From NCBI RefSeq assembly GCF_003105115.1, contig NZ_QETH01000001.1, forward strand, positions 120,876 to 184,875: DNA of 64,000 nt. The letters are read 5' to 3'. Shown here piece after piece: positions 7,342 through 15,248 of the stretch. This stretch comes from Flavobacterium sp. HTF. Its GTDB lineage: Bacteria; Bacteroidota; Bacteroidia; Flavobacteriales; Flavobacteriaceae. The notes beneath the pieces were generated by a model. That model saw only the letters and a program-made list of their open reading frames with translations, made no database searches and was not told the origin of the DNA. Position 1 is the first letter of the stretch. Each line of letters begins with the position of its first letter. The position numbers and the translations under genes were made by a program.

Positions 7342-8864
7342 TTCTCTATTTTTTTAACTTCATATAAATCATTTCTTCGGTCTTTCAGGATACGCACGCT
7401 ACCATGTTCATGGAGGTGTTTGAGCAGATTCAGATCGACATCAACAATTAAGGTCATTTCGGTATTGGGAGTTGCTTCTGCCTTTATTCCATTACTCGGA
7501 AAAGCAAAATCAGATGGTGTAAAAACGGATGCCTGTGCATACTGAATATCCATGTTGTTTACTTTTGGCAAATTACCCACACAGCCTGCAATGGCAACAT
7601 AACATTCATTTTCTATAGCCCTGGCCTGCGAACAATGTTTTACTCGGGTATATGCATTTTGGGTATCTGTCAGAAAAGGAACGAAGAGAATGTTCATGCC
7701 TTCGTTTGCCATAATTCGTGAAAGTTCCGGGAACTCGACATCATAACAAATCAAAATTCCGATTTTGCCACAGTCAGTATCAAAGGTCTGAAAGTGAGAT
7801 CCGCCTTTCATTCCCCAATGCTGAACTTCATTTGGCGTTACGTGTATTTTGGTATACATTTCAGAAGTTCCGTCTCTTTTACATAAAAAACCAACATTAT
7901 ATAAATTACCATTGTCTAAGTAAGGCATACTTCCGGTAATGATATTGATGTTATACGAAATTGCAAATTCCTGAAAACGCTTCCTGATCGGGTCAGAGTA
8001 ACGGGCGAGTTCCCGAATAGCTTCTGCTTCAGATAAATGATTGTAATCTGCCATTAAAGGTGCTATGAAAAGTTCCGGAAATAAAGCAAAGTCACTTCCA
8101 TAACCTGAAACGACATCAATAAAAAATTCGGCTTGCTCAAACAAAGCATCAATATTGTTGAGCTGGCGCATTTGCCATTGAATTAATCCCAAACGGATAA
8201 CACTTTTTTGGGTAAGAAGTGTCGGACTATCATCGTAATAGACATTGTTCCATTCTAAAAGCACAGCAAATTCCTTTGATTCTTCGTCGCCTGCTAAATA
8301 ATTTTTGATGATTCGTAAAACGTGAAAATCGTTACTTAACTGAAAAGAAAGTACCGGATCATGCAATTCTTTATGCTTTACTTTATCAATATAAGTTCTT
8401 GGCGTAATTTTTTTGGCATGTTGCGCATAATTTGGAATCCTTCCGGCAAATACAATTGCTTTAAGGTTTAATTGCTCACAAAGTTCCTTTCTGGCATCAT
8501 ACAAACGACGCCCAAGACGTAAACCACGGTAATGTGGATGAATAAATACATCAATACCATATAAAATTTCCCCGTTTGGATTATGGGTTGAAAAAGTATA
8601 ATTACCAACGACCTGATTATAATTGTGTTTTTTATCGACAAATTTTTCATCAATAATTAACGACAGCGCAGATCCTACCACGATTCCGTCAACTAGTATA
8701 ACAAACTGACCTTCCGGAAATATAGAAAGTAATTTTTTGATATCATTAGATCTCCAATAAGAGTTGGCCATTTCCGGATAAGATTCGACCATTGAGTTTT
8801 TTAACTGCTTGTAATCGTCAAATTCCAGATTTCTCAATTCGACTTTATTAATTTGTGCCTGCAT
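7338..8864 (-). CDS. Fused GNAT acetyltransferase / carbon-nitrogen hydrolase
   Basis: 508-residue two-domain protein. The N-terminal GNAT domain (about 1-200) contains HPHYRGLRLGRRLYDARKELC, the R/Q-x-x-G-x-G/A acetyl-CoA loop. The C-terminal nitrilase-superfamily domain (about 222-505) has the full Glu-Lys-Cys triad: Glu264 in LFPELF, Lys339 in YTKIHV and Cys373 in ICYDVEFPE. The hydrolase would cleave a C-N bond (amide or nitrile) and the GNAT part acetylate an amine; the joint substrate is unknown. This fusion is known as a family in Bacteroidetes and other phyla. It is transcribed from the promoter at 8884-8915 and followed by the zinc-ribbon gene. Confidence 0.9.
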   Translation of the reverse strand: MQAQINKVELRNLEFDDYKQLKNSMVESYPEMANSYWRSNDIKKLLSIFPEGQFVILVDGIVVGSALSLIIDEKFVDKKHNYNQVVGNYTFSTHNPNGEILYGIDVFIHPHYRGLRLGRRLYDARKELCEQLNLKAIVFAGRIPNYAQHAKKITPRTYIDKVKHKELHDPVLSFQLSNDFHVLRIIKNYLAGDEESKEFAVLLEWNNVYYDDSPTLLTQKSVIRLGLIQWQMRQLNNIDALFEQAEFFIDVVSGYGSDFALFPELFIAPLMADYNHLSEAEAIRELARYSDPIRKRFQEFAISYNINIITGSMPYLDNGNLYNVGFLCKRDGTSEMYTKIHVTPNEVQHWGMKGGSHFQTFDTDCGKIGILICYDVEFPELSRIMANEGMNILFVPFLTDTQNAYTRVKHCSQARAIENECYVAIAGCVGNLPKVNNMDIQYAQASVFTPSDFAFPSNGIKAEATPNTEMTLIVDVDLNLLKHLHEHGSVRILKDRRNDLYEVKKIEK

Positions 8865-8883
8865 ATATTTGTAAGGTTTATCT

Positions 8884-8915
8884 CAAATATACGAAAACTA
8901 TTTTCCATTTGCAAA
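8884..8915 (-). promoter_or_regulatory. Promoter of GNAT-nitrilase operon
   Basis: On the minus strand, TTTG (8912-8915) is followed after 20 bp by TATATTTG (8884-8891). This is a close match to the Bacteroidetes -33/-7 consensus TTTG/TAnnTTTG with normal spacing, 20 bp before the start codon. Confidence 0.65.
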
Positions 8916-9042
8916 CGTTTACAAGCAATTACAACCGAAAGTAAATACTTTGCAACCGCATGTTTCTTGATCACTGCCGCATCTTTGCCATGTCGAATTT
9001 GATAAACGAATTCATTATAAAAACATTTAAATAGTATATGCC

Positions 9043-9375
9043 ATGAATGCAATGAAAAACAGAGTGCAATTAATTGGAAACGTTGGAAACGAACCGGAAA
9101 TTAAAATCTTAGAGAGCGGAACAAAACTAGCTCATCTGACTATCGCCACAAACGAAAGGTACACTAATGATAAAGGCGAGAAGGTAGAGCAAACAGAATG
9201 GCATCGTGTTACAGCCTGGGGAAAAACGGCTGAAATTATCGAAAAGTATGTTGTGAAAGGGAAAGAAGTTGCTATAGACGGAAAACTTACACACAGGAGC
9301 TATGATGATAAAAACGGAGAAAAAAGATATATTACGGAAGTTGTTGTAAATGAAATTTTACTGCTAAGTAAATAA
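9043..9375 (+). CDS. ssb: Single-stranded DNA-binding protein, tail-less short form
   Basis: Small SSB of 110 residues consisting only of the OB fold: NRVQLIGNVGNEPEIKILESG, FTIATNERY-like TIATNERYTND, and TEWHRVTAWGKTAEIIEKYVVKGKEV. It binds single-stranded DNA and protects replication or repair intermediates. Usual SSBs carry a flexible tail ending in an acidic DDDIPF-like tip that recruits partner enzymes; this one stops at NEILLLSK with no tail. It is therefore probably an accessory paralogue. The start may be the ATG at 9043 or the second Met at 9052. It is followed by its own terminator. Confidence 0.93.
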   Translation: MNAMKNRVQLIGNVGNEPEIKILESGTKLAHLTIATNERYTNDKGEKVEQTEWHRVTAWGKTAEIIEKYVVKGKEVAIDGKLTHRSYDDKNGEKRYITEVVVNEILLLSK

Positions 9376-9393
9376 GATTTTGAATTGATTAGT

Positions 9394-9432
9394 AAACCCG
9401 GCAGTACCGATGTATCGGAATTGTCGGGTTTT
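9394..9432 (+). terminator. Terminator after ssb
   Basis: Stem aaacccggca/tgtcgggttt with one G-T pair, an inner ccga/tcgg stem and a following T-rich run. Confidence 0.75.
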
Positions 9433-9454
9433 ATATTTTAGAAAGTGTTGTTTT

Positions 9455-10144
9455 TTACAAAATTGAACCACCATTGATATCAGTTGTAAGTACTTCGCTC
9501 ATATAATCAAAAAATGGTCTCATGTTTTTAAATGCATCGAGGGCTTTTTCCAGAAATAACGGACTCAATACTTCGTCATCTGTAAATCGCTTTATGACCA
9601 AAAATTGTTTAAAACGAAGCAAATCAATCGCCGGATGATTTACATCAAAACCTTTTGGAGCTGTTTTGAGCTGTTCGCCCTGCAAAGTTCCAAAGTTGCT
9701 GACAAACGATTTTGAGTTCAATATTTTTTCAAAAGTTTCAGGGTCATGAGCAAATTCTGCTCTTATTCGTTTTAAATCTGCTGCATTAGGTCCCCAAAAA
9801 CCACCGGCAAAAAAACTATTTCCTTTTTCGATATGAAAATAATAACCACCTCGTCTTGCTGCTGTTGCGCGCGTGTAGCTGCCTCCCCAAAAAGTTTTAA
9901 AAGGAGTTTTGTCTTTTGAAAAGCGAATGTCACGATAAATACGGTAGACACTTCTTTTGCCGGAAGCTGTTTCCAGAACATCAGTTTTGGATAATTCATG
10001 AAGTAAAGCACCCGCAAAAGTTTCGATATGGTTTAATTCGGTCAGGTATTTCGGTTTATTTTCTTCAAACCAGGGTTTGTTGTTATTTTCTTTTAGCTGG
10101 TATAAAAAATCAAGGCTGGATTTTGGTATAATTGGGTTTTCCAT
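9455..10144 (-). CDS. DUF2461 family protein
   Basis: 229-residue cytosolic protein matching the DUF2461/TIGR02453 family: LDFLYQLKENNNKPWFEENKPKY at the N-terminus, the hallmark YRIYRDIRFSKDKTPFKTFWGG, then GGYYFHIEKGNSFFAGGFWGP. The family is widespread in bacteria and fungi and has no established biochemical role. Length and motifs are complete. A terminator just upstream (10180-10208) separates it from the Cys/Lys-rich gene, so it probably has its own promoter. Confidence 0.88.
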   Translation of the reverse strand: MENPIIPKSSLDFLYQLKENNNKPWFEENKPKYLTELNHIETFAGALLHELSKTDVLETASGKRSVYRIYRDIRFSKDKTPFKTFWGGSYTRATAARRGGYYFHIEKGNSFFAGGFWGPNAADLKRIRAEFAHDPETFEKILNSKSFVSNFGTLQGEQLKTAPKGFDVNHPAIDLLRFKQFLVIKRFTDDEVLSPLFLEKALDAFKNMRPFFDYMSEVLTTDINGGSIL

Positions 10145-10179
10145 AAATTTTAATTGAAAAAACGATTGTGATTTAAATA

Positions 10180-10208
10180 AAAACCCACCTGATTTCTCGG
10201 TGGGTTTT
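10180..10208 (-). terminator. Terminator after the Cys/Lys-rich gene
   Basis: aaaacccacc (10180-10189) pairs perfectly with ggtgggtttt (10199-10208). On the minus strand a T-rich end follows, placing it just downstream of the gene at 10219-10404. Confidence 0.8.
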
Positions 10209-10218
10209 CTATATTTTG

Positions 10219-10404
10219 TTAAGCAGTTTTTTTGAATAAATCAAACATAGGACAGCGTGAGCAGCGTTTCTTTTCGCTCTTTTTATATTTCTCACAGCAG
10301 GAAGATTTACAGTTTTCAATCTTCTTAATCTTATCAAGGATTTCTTTTTTTTTCTTTTTATCCTTCTTTTTGTCTTTGTCCTTAACTTTATCTTTCTTGC
10401 TCAC
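10219..10404 (-). CDS. Lysine-rich mini-protein with C-terminal cysteine cluster
   Basis: 61-residue protein I cannot assign to a named family. The first third is almost all Lys and Asp (SKKDKVKDKDKKKDKKKKK). The C-terminal half holds six cysteines in the pattern CKSSCCEKY...RCSRCPMF, which looks like a metal- or Fe-S-binding motif. The start codon is GTG at 10404; there is no in-frame ATG upstream close by. A TATATTTG -7 element lies on the same strand at 10431-10438. It is flanked by a good terminator, which supports a real gene. It lies directly downstream of ferritin, so an iron-related role is a testable guess. Confidence 0.7.
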   Translation of the reverse strand: MSKKDKVKDKDKKKDKKKKKEILDKIKKIENCKSSCCEKYKKSEKKRCSRCPMFDLFKKTA

Positions 10405-10430
10405 AGTTCATCTCAATTATAAAACTGAGA

Positions 10431-10438
10431 CAAATATA
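10431..10438 (-). promoter_or_regulatory. -7 element for the Cys/Lys-rich gene
   Basis: caaatata reads TATATTTG on the minus strand, an exact fit to TAnnTTTG, 27 bp upstream of the GTG start. No clear -33 TTTG is seen. Confidence 0.5.
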
Positions 10439-10486
10439 AAACGAATAAAGTTATTTTTATGTATTCTAAATAAACTTTAACTATTT

Positions 10487-11005
10487 TTATTTTGGATTGA
10501 TTGCAATAGAACTTGTAACTGTTAATTGCTGAATATCACGGTCGAACAAGTAAAGCCCGCCTTTGTCTTCACCTATCAGGTTAATTTTATCTAAGATAGA
10601 TTTTGCTGTAGCTTCTTCTTCGATTTGTTCAGAAACATACCACTGTAAGAAATTGTGTGTAGCATAATCTTTTTCTGAAAAAGTAATATGTACTAATTCG
10701 TTGATAGATTCTGATACAAAAATTTCGTGGTTATAAAGTTCTTCAAACATTTCTTTAAATGTAGAATAGGTTATTTTCGGAGCTTTTAAATCTGTAATTA
10801 CTGCATGTCCGCCACGCTCGTTTACATACTTTACTAATTTAAGCATGTGTGCGCGCTCTTCGTCTGACTGTGTGTACATAAATTGAGCAATTCCTTCTAA
10901 TCCGTGTACTTCTGCCCAACAAGCCATTGATAAATAAGTTTGTGAAGACTCAGCTTCAATTCTGATTTGCTTGTTTAATGCTTCTTCTATATTTTTTGAT
11001 AACAT
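10487..11005 (-). CDS. ftnA: Ferritin (bacterial non-heme)
   Basis: 172-residue iron-storage protein that oxidises Fe(II) and stores it as a mineral core in a 24-mer shell. The four-helix bundle and ferroxidase residues are visible: LNKQIRIEAESSQTYLSMACWAEVHG (first Glu ligand), the second helix motif SDEERAHMLKLVKYVNERGG (E..H), and later FLQWYVSEQIEEEATAKSILDKI. There is no heme-ligating Met typical of bacterioferritin, so FtnA type is preferred. The next gene downstream is the Cys-rich mini-protein. Confidence 0.95.
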   Translation of the reverse strand: MLSKNIEEALNKQIRIEAESSQTYLSMACWAEVHGLEGIAQFMYTQSDEERAHMLKLVKYVNERGGHAVITDLKAPKITYSTFKEMFEELYNHEIFVSESINELVHITFSEKDYATHNFLQWYVSEQIEEEATAKSILDKINLIGEDKGGLYLFDRDIQQLTVTSSIAINPK

Positions 11006-11157
11006 AATCTTGAGTTTTTTGTAAAGTTAAAAAAAATTAAGGAATTAAGACTTCTGTTATCAGCTATTGTAAACAATTCAGATTCAGACTAAATACAATG
11101 AAAATGGCAGAAATGATTTTAGTGATGAAATAATCACATATTTGCTGAGTACAAAAA

Positions 11158-11184
11158 AGCCCTAAAAGAAATTCCTTTAGGGCT
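11158..11184 (-). terminator. Terminator after OmpA-family gene
   Basis: agccctaaa/tttagggct stem with a 9-nt loop. On the minus strand it ends in a T-run, 25 bp past the stop codon at 11209. Confidence 0.85.
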
Positions 11185-11208
11185 AATTTTAATTAAAAAA
11201 ACTGTAAT

Positions 11209-12339
11209 CTATTTTATTTTGAAAGTAACTCTGCGTGCTAATCTTCTGGCTTCTTCAGAATCTTTTGCGATAGTTGTATCAGCTCCCTGAGCTAAAACAT
11301 TTATTCTTGAAGGGGCAATACCAGCTTTCTCTAAGATGGTTTTTACATTGTTTGCTCTTGCAAGAGATAATTTTTCATTGTATTCTGATTTACCAATCTG
11401 ATCAGCATATCCTAACAAATCAACAGATGAAGACGGATTGTTTTTTAAGTAAGTCAAAACAACATCTAAAGCAGCAGTTGATGTTTCAGCAGGAGTTGAT
11501 TTGTTGAAATCAAAATAAACACTGAAATACTTATCGTTGATCATGTTTTTAATCAGATCTTTTTCTACCGGAGCAGGACCTGCAACTGGTTTTTCTATAA
11601 CAGTTGGTTTTTTATCTGCTATTGTTTTAACCTGATTTTCAAGATCGGCAATTTTGCCTTCTAAACCGCTAACATCAGCATTGTTGCTTCTCACAGTCCA
11701 GTCAGCATGTTTTGCATATTTACCTAGATAAACATTCAGACCTACAGTACCTGTAAAAAGTTTTCCGTTAAATCCTCTTGAATCCGGGATTCTGGCCCCA
11801 TCAAAAGTTAAATCTTGTGAACAATTGGCAATACTGCTAAAATCAGCTGTTAGTGCTACTCTGTTTGATAATTTGATTTGTCCTGTAATACCAACAATAA
11901 AATTACCCATGTAGTCCTTACCATTGTCCTTGCTGTCTAATCTTGAAACACCAAAACCAGCATGTCCTAATAAACCAAAAGTGTTAGTCCAGGTTTCAAA
12001 ATTCATGATTCTTCCAAGGTTTGCAACACCTTGTAAATCTGCTCTGTAATACTTGGTATCAAAATCTGCAGAATTTTTTTTGTTTGTTAATCTGTTGTAA
12101 CCTGCATCCAGCTTCAGACCGAATTCATTGTTCAGCATGTAACGGAACCCTAAATCAAGTGTGTACGGGCTTGGAGTAGATGTAAAATAACTATCACTAA
12201 AAGGACTTTGTGGTTTATTGTAACCTCCGGAAGCTTCTATGGACCATTTATTATAACCATCAGAAGTTGTTTTCTCGCTTTGTGCATTTACGTTTGCAAA
12301 TGCAAGCGAAAACATTAATAAACTTGCGAATTTTTTCAT
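11209..12339 (-). CDS. OmpA-family outer membrane porin
   Basis: Start is taken as the ATG at 12339 because MKKFASLLMFSLAFANVNAQ forms a clean signal peptide; an upstream in-frame ATG (12372) adds residues with no signal character. The mature protein has an N-terminal beta-barrel (about 20-220), a short linker with a coiled segment (LEGKIADLENQVKTI), then an OmpA C-terminal peptidoglycan-binding domain (about 265-376). That domain shows YFDFNKSTPAETS, LLGYADQIGKSEYN and LSLARANNV. It anchors the outer membrane to the wall and may form a pore. Well-transcribed homologues are common in Flavobacterium. Confidence 0.92.
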   Translation of the reverse strand: MKKFASLLMFSLAFANVNAQSEKTTSDGYNKWSIEASGGYNKPQSPFSDSYFTSTPSPYTLDLGFRYMLNNEFGLKLDAGYNRLTNKKNSADFDTKYYRADLQGVANLGRIMNFETWTNTFGLLGHAGFGVSRLDSKDNGKDYMGNFIVGITGQIKLSNRVALTADFSSIANCSQDLTFDGARIPDSRGFNGKLFTGTVGLNVYLGKYAKHADWTVRSNNADVSGLEGKIADLENQVKTIADKKPTVIEKPVAGPAPVEKDLIKNMINDKYFSVYFDFNKSTPAETSTAALDVVLTYLKNNPSSSVDLLGYADQIGKSEYNEKLSLARANNVKTILEKAGIAPSRINVLAQGADTTIAKDSEEARRLARRVTFKIK

Positions 12340-12522
12340 TTTTTTAAAATTTAAATTTCCGCAAACCAACAATTAATTGAAGGGTTTTTCTTCCACTTTA
12401 AGACATAAATATATCAAAATAAGCTTAAAAAAATAAGACAAATATTACAATTACATTAAGTGATTAGGAATAAGTGTCTTAGTAAAAATTAATTTTTGTC
12501 TTTTATGAAGCGAATAAGGGTT

Positions 12523-13866
12523 TTAATCATATCCGTCAGTAAACTTACGCATGGTATACTGTTTTGTTTTAGTATCAAAATAGCCTAAAATGAAGTAATC
12601 TTTAAATTTCATTATATTTTCCAGTGCCACTTCTGTGTGGCTGTCCATAAAGAGATAGATTTTATCTAAGGCAAGCGGCTGCTGTTCTTCCGTAGTAAAT
12701 TCCAATGCTTTGGTCCAGATTGTTTCAAAAAAAATGCTTTTTGACATTACGATTGGTTGAAATCCATCAAAACCCTGATCTATTAGTTGCTGTCCTCCGA
12801 GGGTAATAAAAAGATTCTTTTTGTTTTTAAAAACCGATACACCAAGATCTGAAGAAGATAACTGCTGCAGAAACTTAGCGGTATTTTTTAATTCTGTTGG
12901 TTTAAAATTATCCCTTTGAATCAATAAAGGAGAATTTTTAAAACGGATTGTATCGTTTTTTGAAACCGCAATACTTTTCATTACCGTTTGAGAATCAAGT
13001 TGCTTTACATCCAGCAAAAGTTCATCTGAATTGACATTAATCTGAAACAGTTTGTTTTCATGGTAGTAAGAGTTAGAAGACCGGCTTACTTTTTTATGAT
13101 CCGGCTGCAAAAAGTTTTGCTCTTTTATTTCAAGATTGTTGAGGTTTATGTCAAACAACTGCGTTTTTTTCAGACTGTGATCAAAAGTCAAAATCAACCG
13201 ATTGCTTAACAGGTACAATTTGGTCTTACTGACAACTTTGGATAACGGATTATATTGACCCGGTTCCATTTTTTCAATAGGATAATCCCTGAGGATCTGA
13301 TTTAAAGATCGGGGTTGTGTTTTTCTGTCCTGAAACTTAAAAGGCGTAAAATCAAGTATTTTTTCCTCAACAATTCCGTTTTTAAAAACATATAGAATAA
13401 GCGCGGGTGCAGATTTGTGTTGTGTTAACAGATTAAAAGTGTTGTCTTTTTGAAATGAAGTAACAATTAACTCGCTTGAAACCTCAAATTGAAATTTTAA
13501 AGCTTTTGATGCTTTGGATTCAAAATAATATTTGACAATTATAATATCTTTTGATATTTCTGAATACCAGTATAAAGTGGGATTCCCGTCTTCGCTGAAG
13601 CTATATCCCATCAGCGACCTGTTTTTAAATTCTACCGGACCGGTAAACTGGTCTGTGAGGAATAAGGCGCTATTGTATTTTAAAATGGTAAAGTTTTCCT
13701 GTGAAGCTATAAACGTAACAACTTCATGGGTAACCGCATTTTCAAAGTTTAAAATCTGATCTGATTCTTTTGGGTTTTTAATATCCAGAGGGTAAGTGGT
13801 AACTACTGTCTGACCCAACAGAAGAGTATGGTAAATCACAGTTAAAAACAGAAATAGTTTCCTCAT
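12523..13866 (-). CDS. Secreted protein of unknown function, paralogue A
   Basis: Start is placed at the ATG at 13866 because MRKLFLFLTVIYHTLLLGQ is a signal peptide. The 447-residue protein has no domain I can name. It is rich in beta-strand-like alternation, with phrases such as LYWYSEISKDIIIVKYYF and KLYLLSNRLILTFDHSLKKTQLF suggesting a repeated-strand (propeller-like) fold. It is clearly related to the gene at 17026-18468. Both have N-terminal YPLDIKN/YTPVELK and share the C-terminal end ALDKIYLFMDSHTEVALE... versus AFDKIRTFFDENTDVSSQ..., then LGYFDTKTKQYTMRKF versus LGYYDNKTKEYIIRKF. Probably periplasmic or surface-exposed. Confidence 0.75.
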   Translation of the reverse strand: MRKLFLFLTVIYHTLLLGQTVVTTYPLDIKNPKESDQILNFENAVTHEVVTFIASQENFTILKYNSALFLTDQFTGPVEFKNRSLMGYSFSEDGNPTLYWYSEISKDIIIVKYYFESKASKALKFQFEVSSELIVTSFQKDNTFNLLTQHKSAPALILYVFKNGIVEEKILDFTPFKFQDRKTQPRSLNQILRDYPIEKMEPGQYNPLSKVVSKTKLYLLSNRLILTFDHSLKKTQLFDINLNNLEIKEQNFLQPDHKKVSRSSNSYYHENKLFQINVNSDELLLDVKQLDSQTVMKSIAVSKNDTIRFKNSPLLIQRDNFKPTELKNTAKFLQQLSSSDLGVSVFKNKKNLFITLGGQQLIDQGFDGFQPIVMSKSIFFETIWTKALEFTTEEQQPLALDKIYLFMDSHTEVALENIMKFKDYFILGYFDTKTKQYTMRKFTDGYD

Positions 13867-13911
13867 ATTTTTTAAGAATAAAATCAATTCAAAATTAACG
13901 CCCGAATCCTG

Positions 13912-14541
13912 TTATGAATTCATCAGTTCCTGAAAGTAATCTACAAACTGGCCTAAATGCAAACCATCCATCAGGCCATGGTGAACATAAACGGCCATTG
14001 AAATGGTTCTTTTTCCGGATTCAGCAGTCATCATTTTTCCGAAAGAAACTTTCGGGCAGCTATCCGGATAGGTAAAACTGCGGGCATGCGTAAGCGATGT
14101 AAAATTTAACCACGGAATTGCCGAGAAATGAATAACATTATCATCATTAAATTCTCTTGTAAAAAGTCCGGTAGTGTTTTGGATGCGTGCAATTTCTGCC
14201 AGGGCATTTTCTTGGAATATCTTCAAATCCGGATTATATTCAATTAATGAAAATCCGAAAGTGCCATCTTCACGCCCAATAGTTGCCGAAACATCGACAC
14301 GGTCATTGATGTAAATTTTATCGTCTGAAATCCTGTACTTAAAATTTTCAATTGTGTTTACAGCCACCAAAGTTTTGTGCAGATAATAGATAAAAAAAGA
14401 AACATTGAGGCTCTTTGCCGTTTGATAGGCTTTTGTGCAGTCAATTTCTACGGTTGCCCCAAAAAAAGGCTCTTCCATTTGTCGGAAATGAGCAAAATGT
14501 TCTTTTCTGTTCCAGTTTTCTAAATCTAAAAGTGTCTTCAT
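13912..14541 (-). CDS. Chloramphenicol acetyltransferase-like protein
   Basis: 209 residues with the CAT fold signature. The catalytic motif is HHGLMDG (about 187-193; classical form HHAVCDG, His as general base), and the N-terminal WNRKEHFAHFRQMEEPFFGATVEIDCT is characteristic. CAT enzymes move acetyl from acetyl-CoA to a hydroxyl, as trimers. Chromosomal relatives often act on unknown substrates, so drug resistance should not be assumed. The start overlaps the HAD gene stop by one base, suggesting coupling. Confidence 0.88.
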   Translation of the reverse strand: MKTLLDLENWNRKEHFAHFRQMEEPFFGATVEIDCTKAYQTAKSLNVSFFIYYLHKTLVAVNTIENFKYRISDDKIYINDRVDVSATIGREDGTFGFSLIEYNPDLKIFQENALAEIARIQNTTGLFTREFNDDNVIHFSAIPWLNFTSLTHARSFTYPDSCPKVSFGKMMTAESGKRTISMAVYVHHGLMDGLHLGQFVDYFQELMNS

Positions 14542-15248
14542 TACAATAAATTATTAATCACTTCTGTGATTTTTTCAAAAGAACTAAAATGTTTATGTTC
14601 TACTTTATGGCTAATCTTTTCGTGCTCCCAGGTGGTGTGAAAAGGAATATGAACCGCATAACCGCCAATTCCCAAAACAGGCAATACATCTGATTTCAAT
14701 GAATTTCCGATCATCAAAAATTCGTGTGCCTGAATATCCAGACGTCCAAGCAATTTTTCATAATCAATTTCCTGTTTGTCTGACATAACTTCAATATGGT
14801 GAAAATAATGTCCCAAACCTGAGCGGTGCAATTTGCTGTGCTGATCTTTTAAATCGCCTTTTGTAGCAACGACCAGTTTGTATTTTCCATGCAAAGCCTG
14901 AAGCGTTTCTTCGATTCCGTCAAGAAGTTCGATTGGTTTTTCGAGTAATTCTTTTCCGTACTGAATGATTTTTTCAATGACTTCAACGGGAATGGTATTG
15001 TTTGAAATATTCATTGCCGCTTCGATCATGGAAAGAATGTATCCTTTGATTCCGTAACCGTAAAGCGGTAAGTTTTCAATTTCAATTTTGAATAATTCCT
15101 GCGAAATACCCTGATGGGAAAGATAATCTTCCATCAAAGCACAAAATTTATGTTCGGTTTCCTGAAAATAAGGTTCGTTTACAAATAAAGTATCATCAGC
15201 ATCAAATGCAATTACTTTAAGGTTTGGAATTTTGCTTTTATGTAACAT
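14541..15248 (-). CDS. HAD-superfamily hydrolase
   Basis: 235 residues. FDADDTLFVNE supplies the DxDxT nucleophile motif, VATKGDLKDQHSKLHRSGL the motif II/III region (Thr/Lys) and MIGNSLKSDVLPVLGIGGYAVHIP the motif IV DxxP-like acid pair. A helical cap lies between (about 25-105). The layout matches YjjG/phosphoglycolate-phosphatase-type enzymes that remove phosphate from small molecules. Overlaps the CAT-like gene by one base downstream. The long tandem repeat array lies directly upstream. Confidence 0.9.
   Translation of the reverse strand: MLHKSKIPNLKVIAFDADDTLFVNEPYFQETEHKFCALMEDYLSHQGISQELFKIEIENLPLYGYGIKGYILSMIEAAMNISNNTIPVEVIEKIIQYGKELLEKPIELLDGIEETLQALHGKYKLVVATKGDLKDQHSKLHRSGLGHYFHHIEVMSDKQEIDYEKLLGRLDIQAHEFLMIGNSLKSDVLPVLGIGGYAVHIPFHTTWEHEKISHKVEHKHFSSFEKITEVINNLL

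Noticed and set aside
13912..14541. Chloramphenicol acetyltransferase as a resistance gene on a mobile element.
   Set aside because: It overlaps a HAD gene by one base in an ordinary chromosomal run; there is no transposase or integron feature, and the motif HHGLMDG differs from classical CAT.
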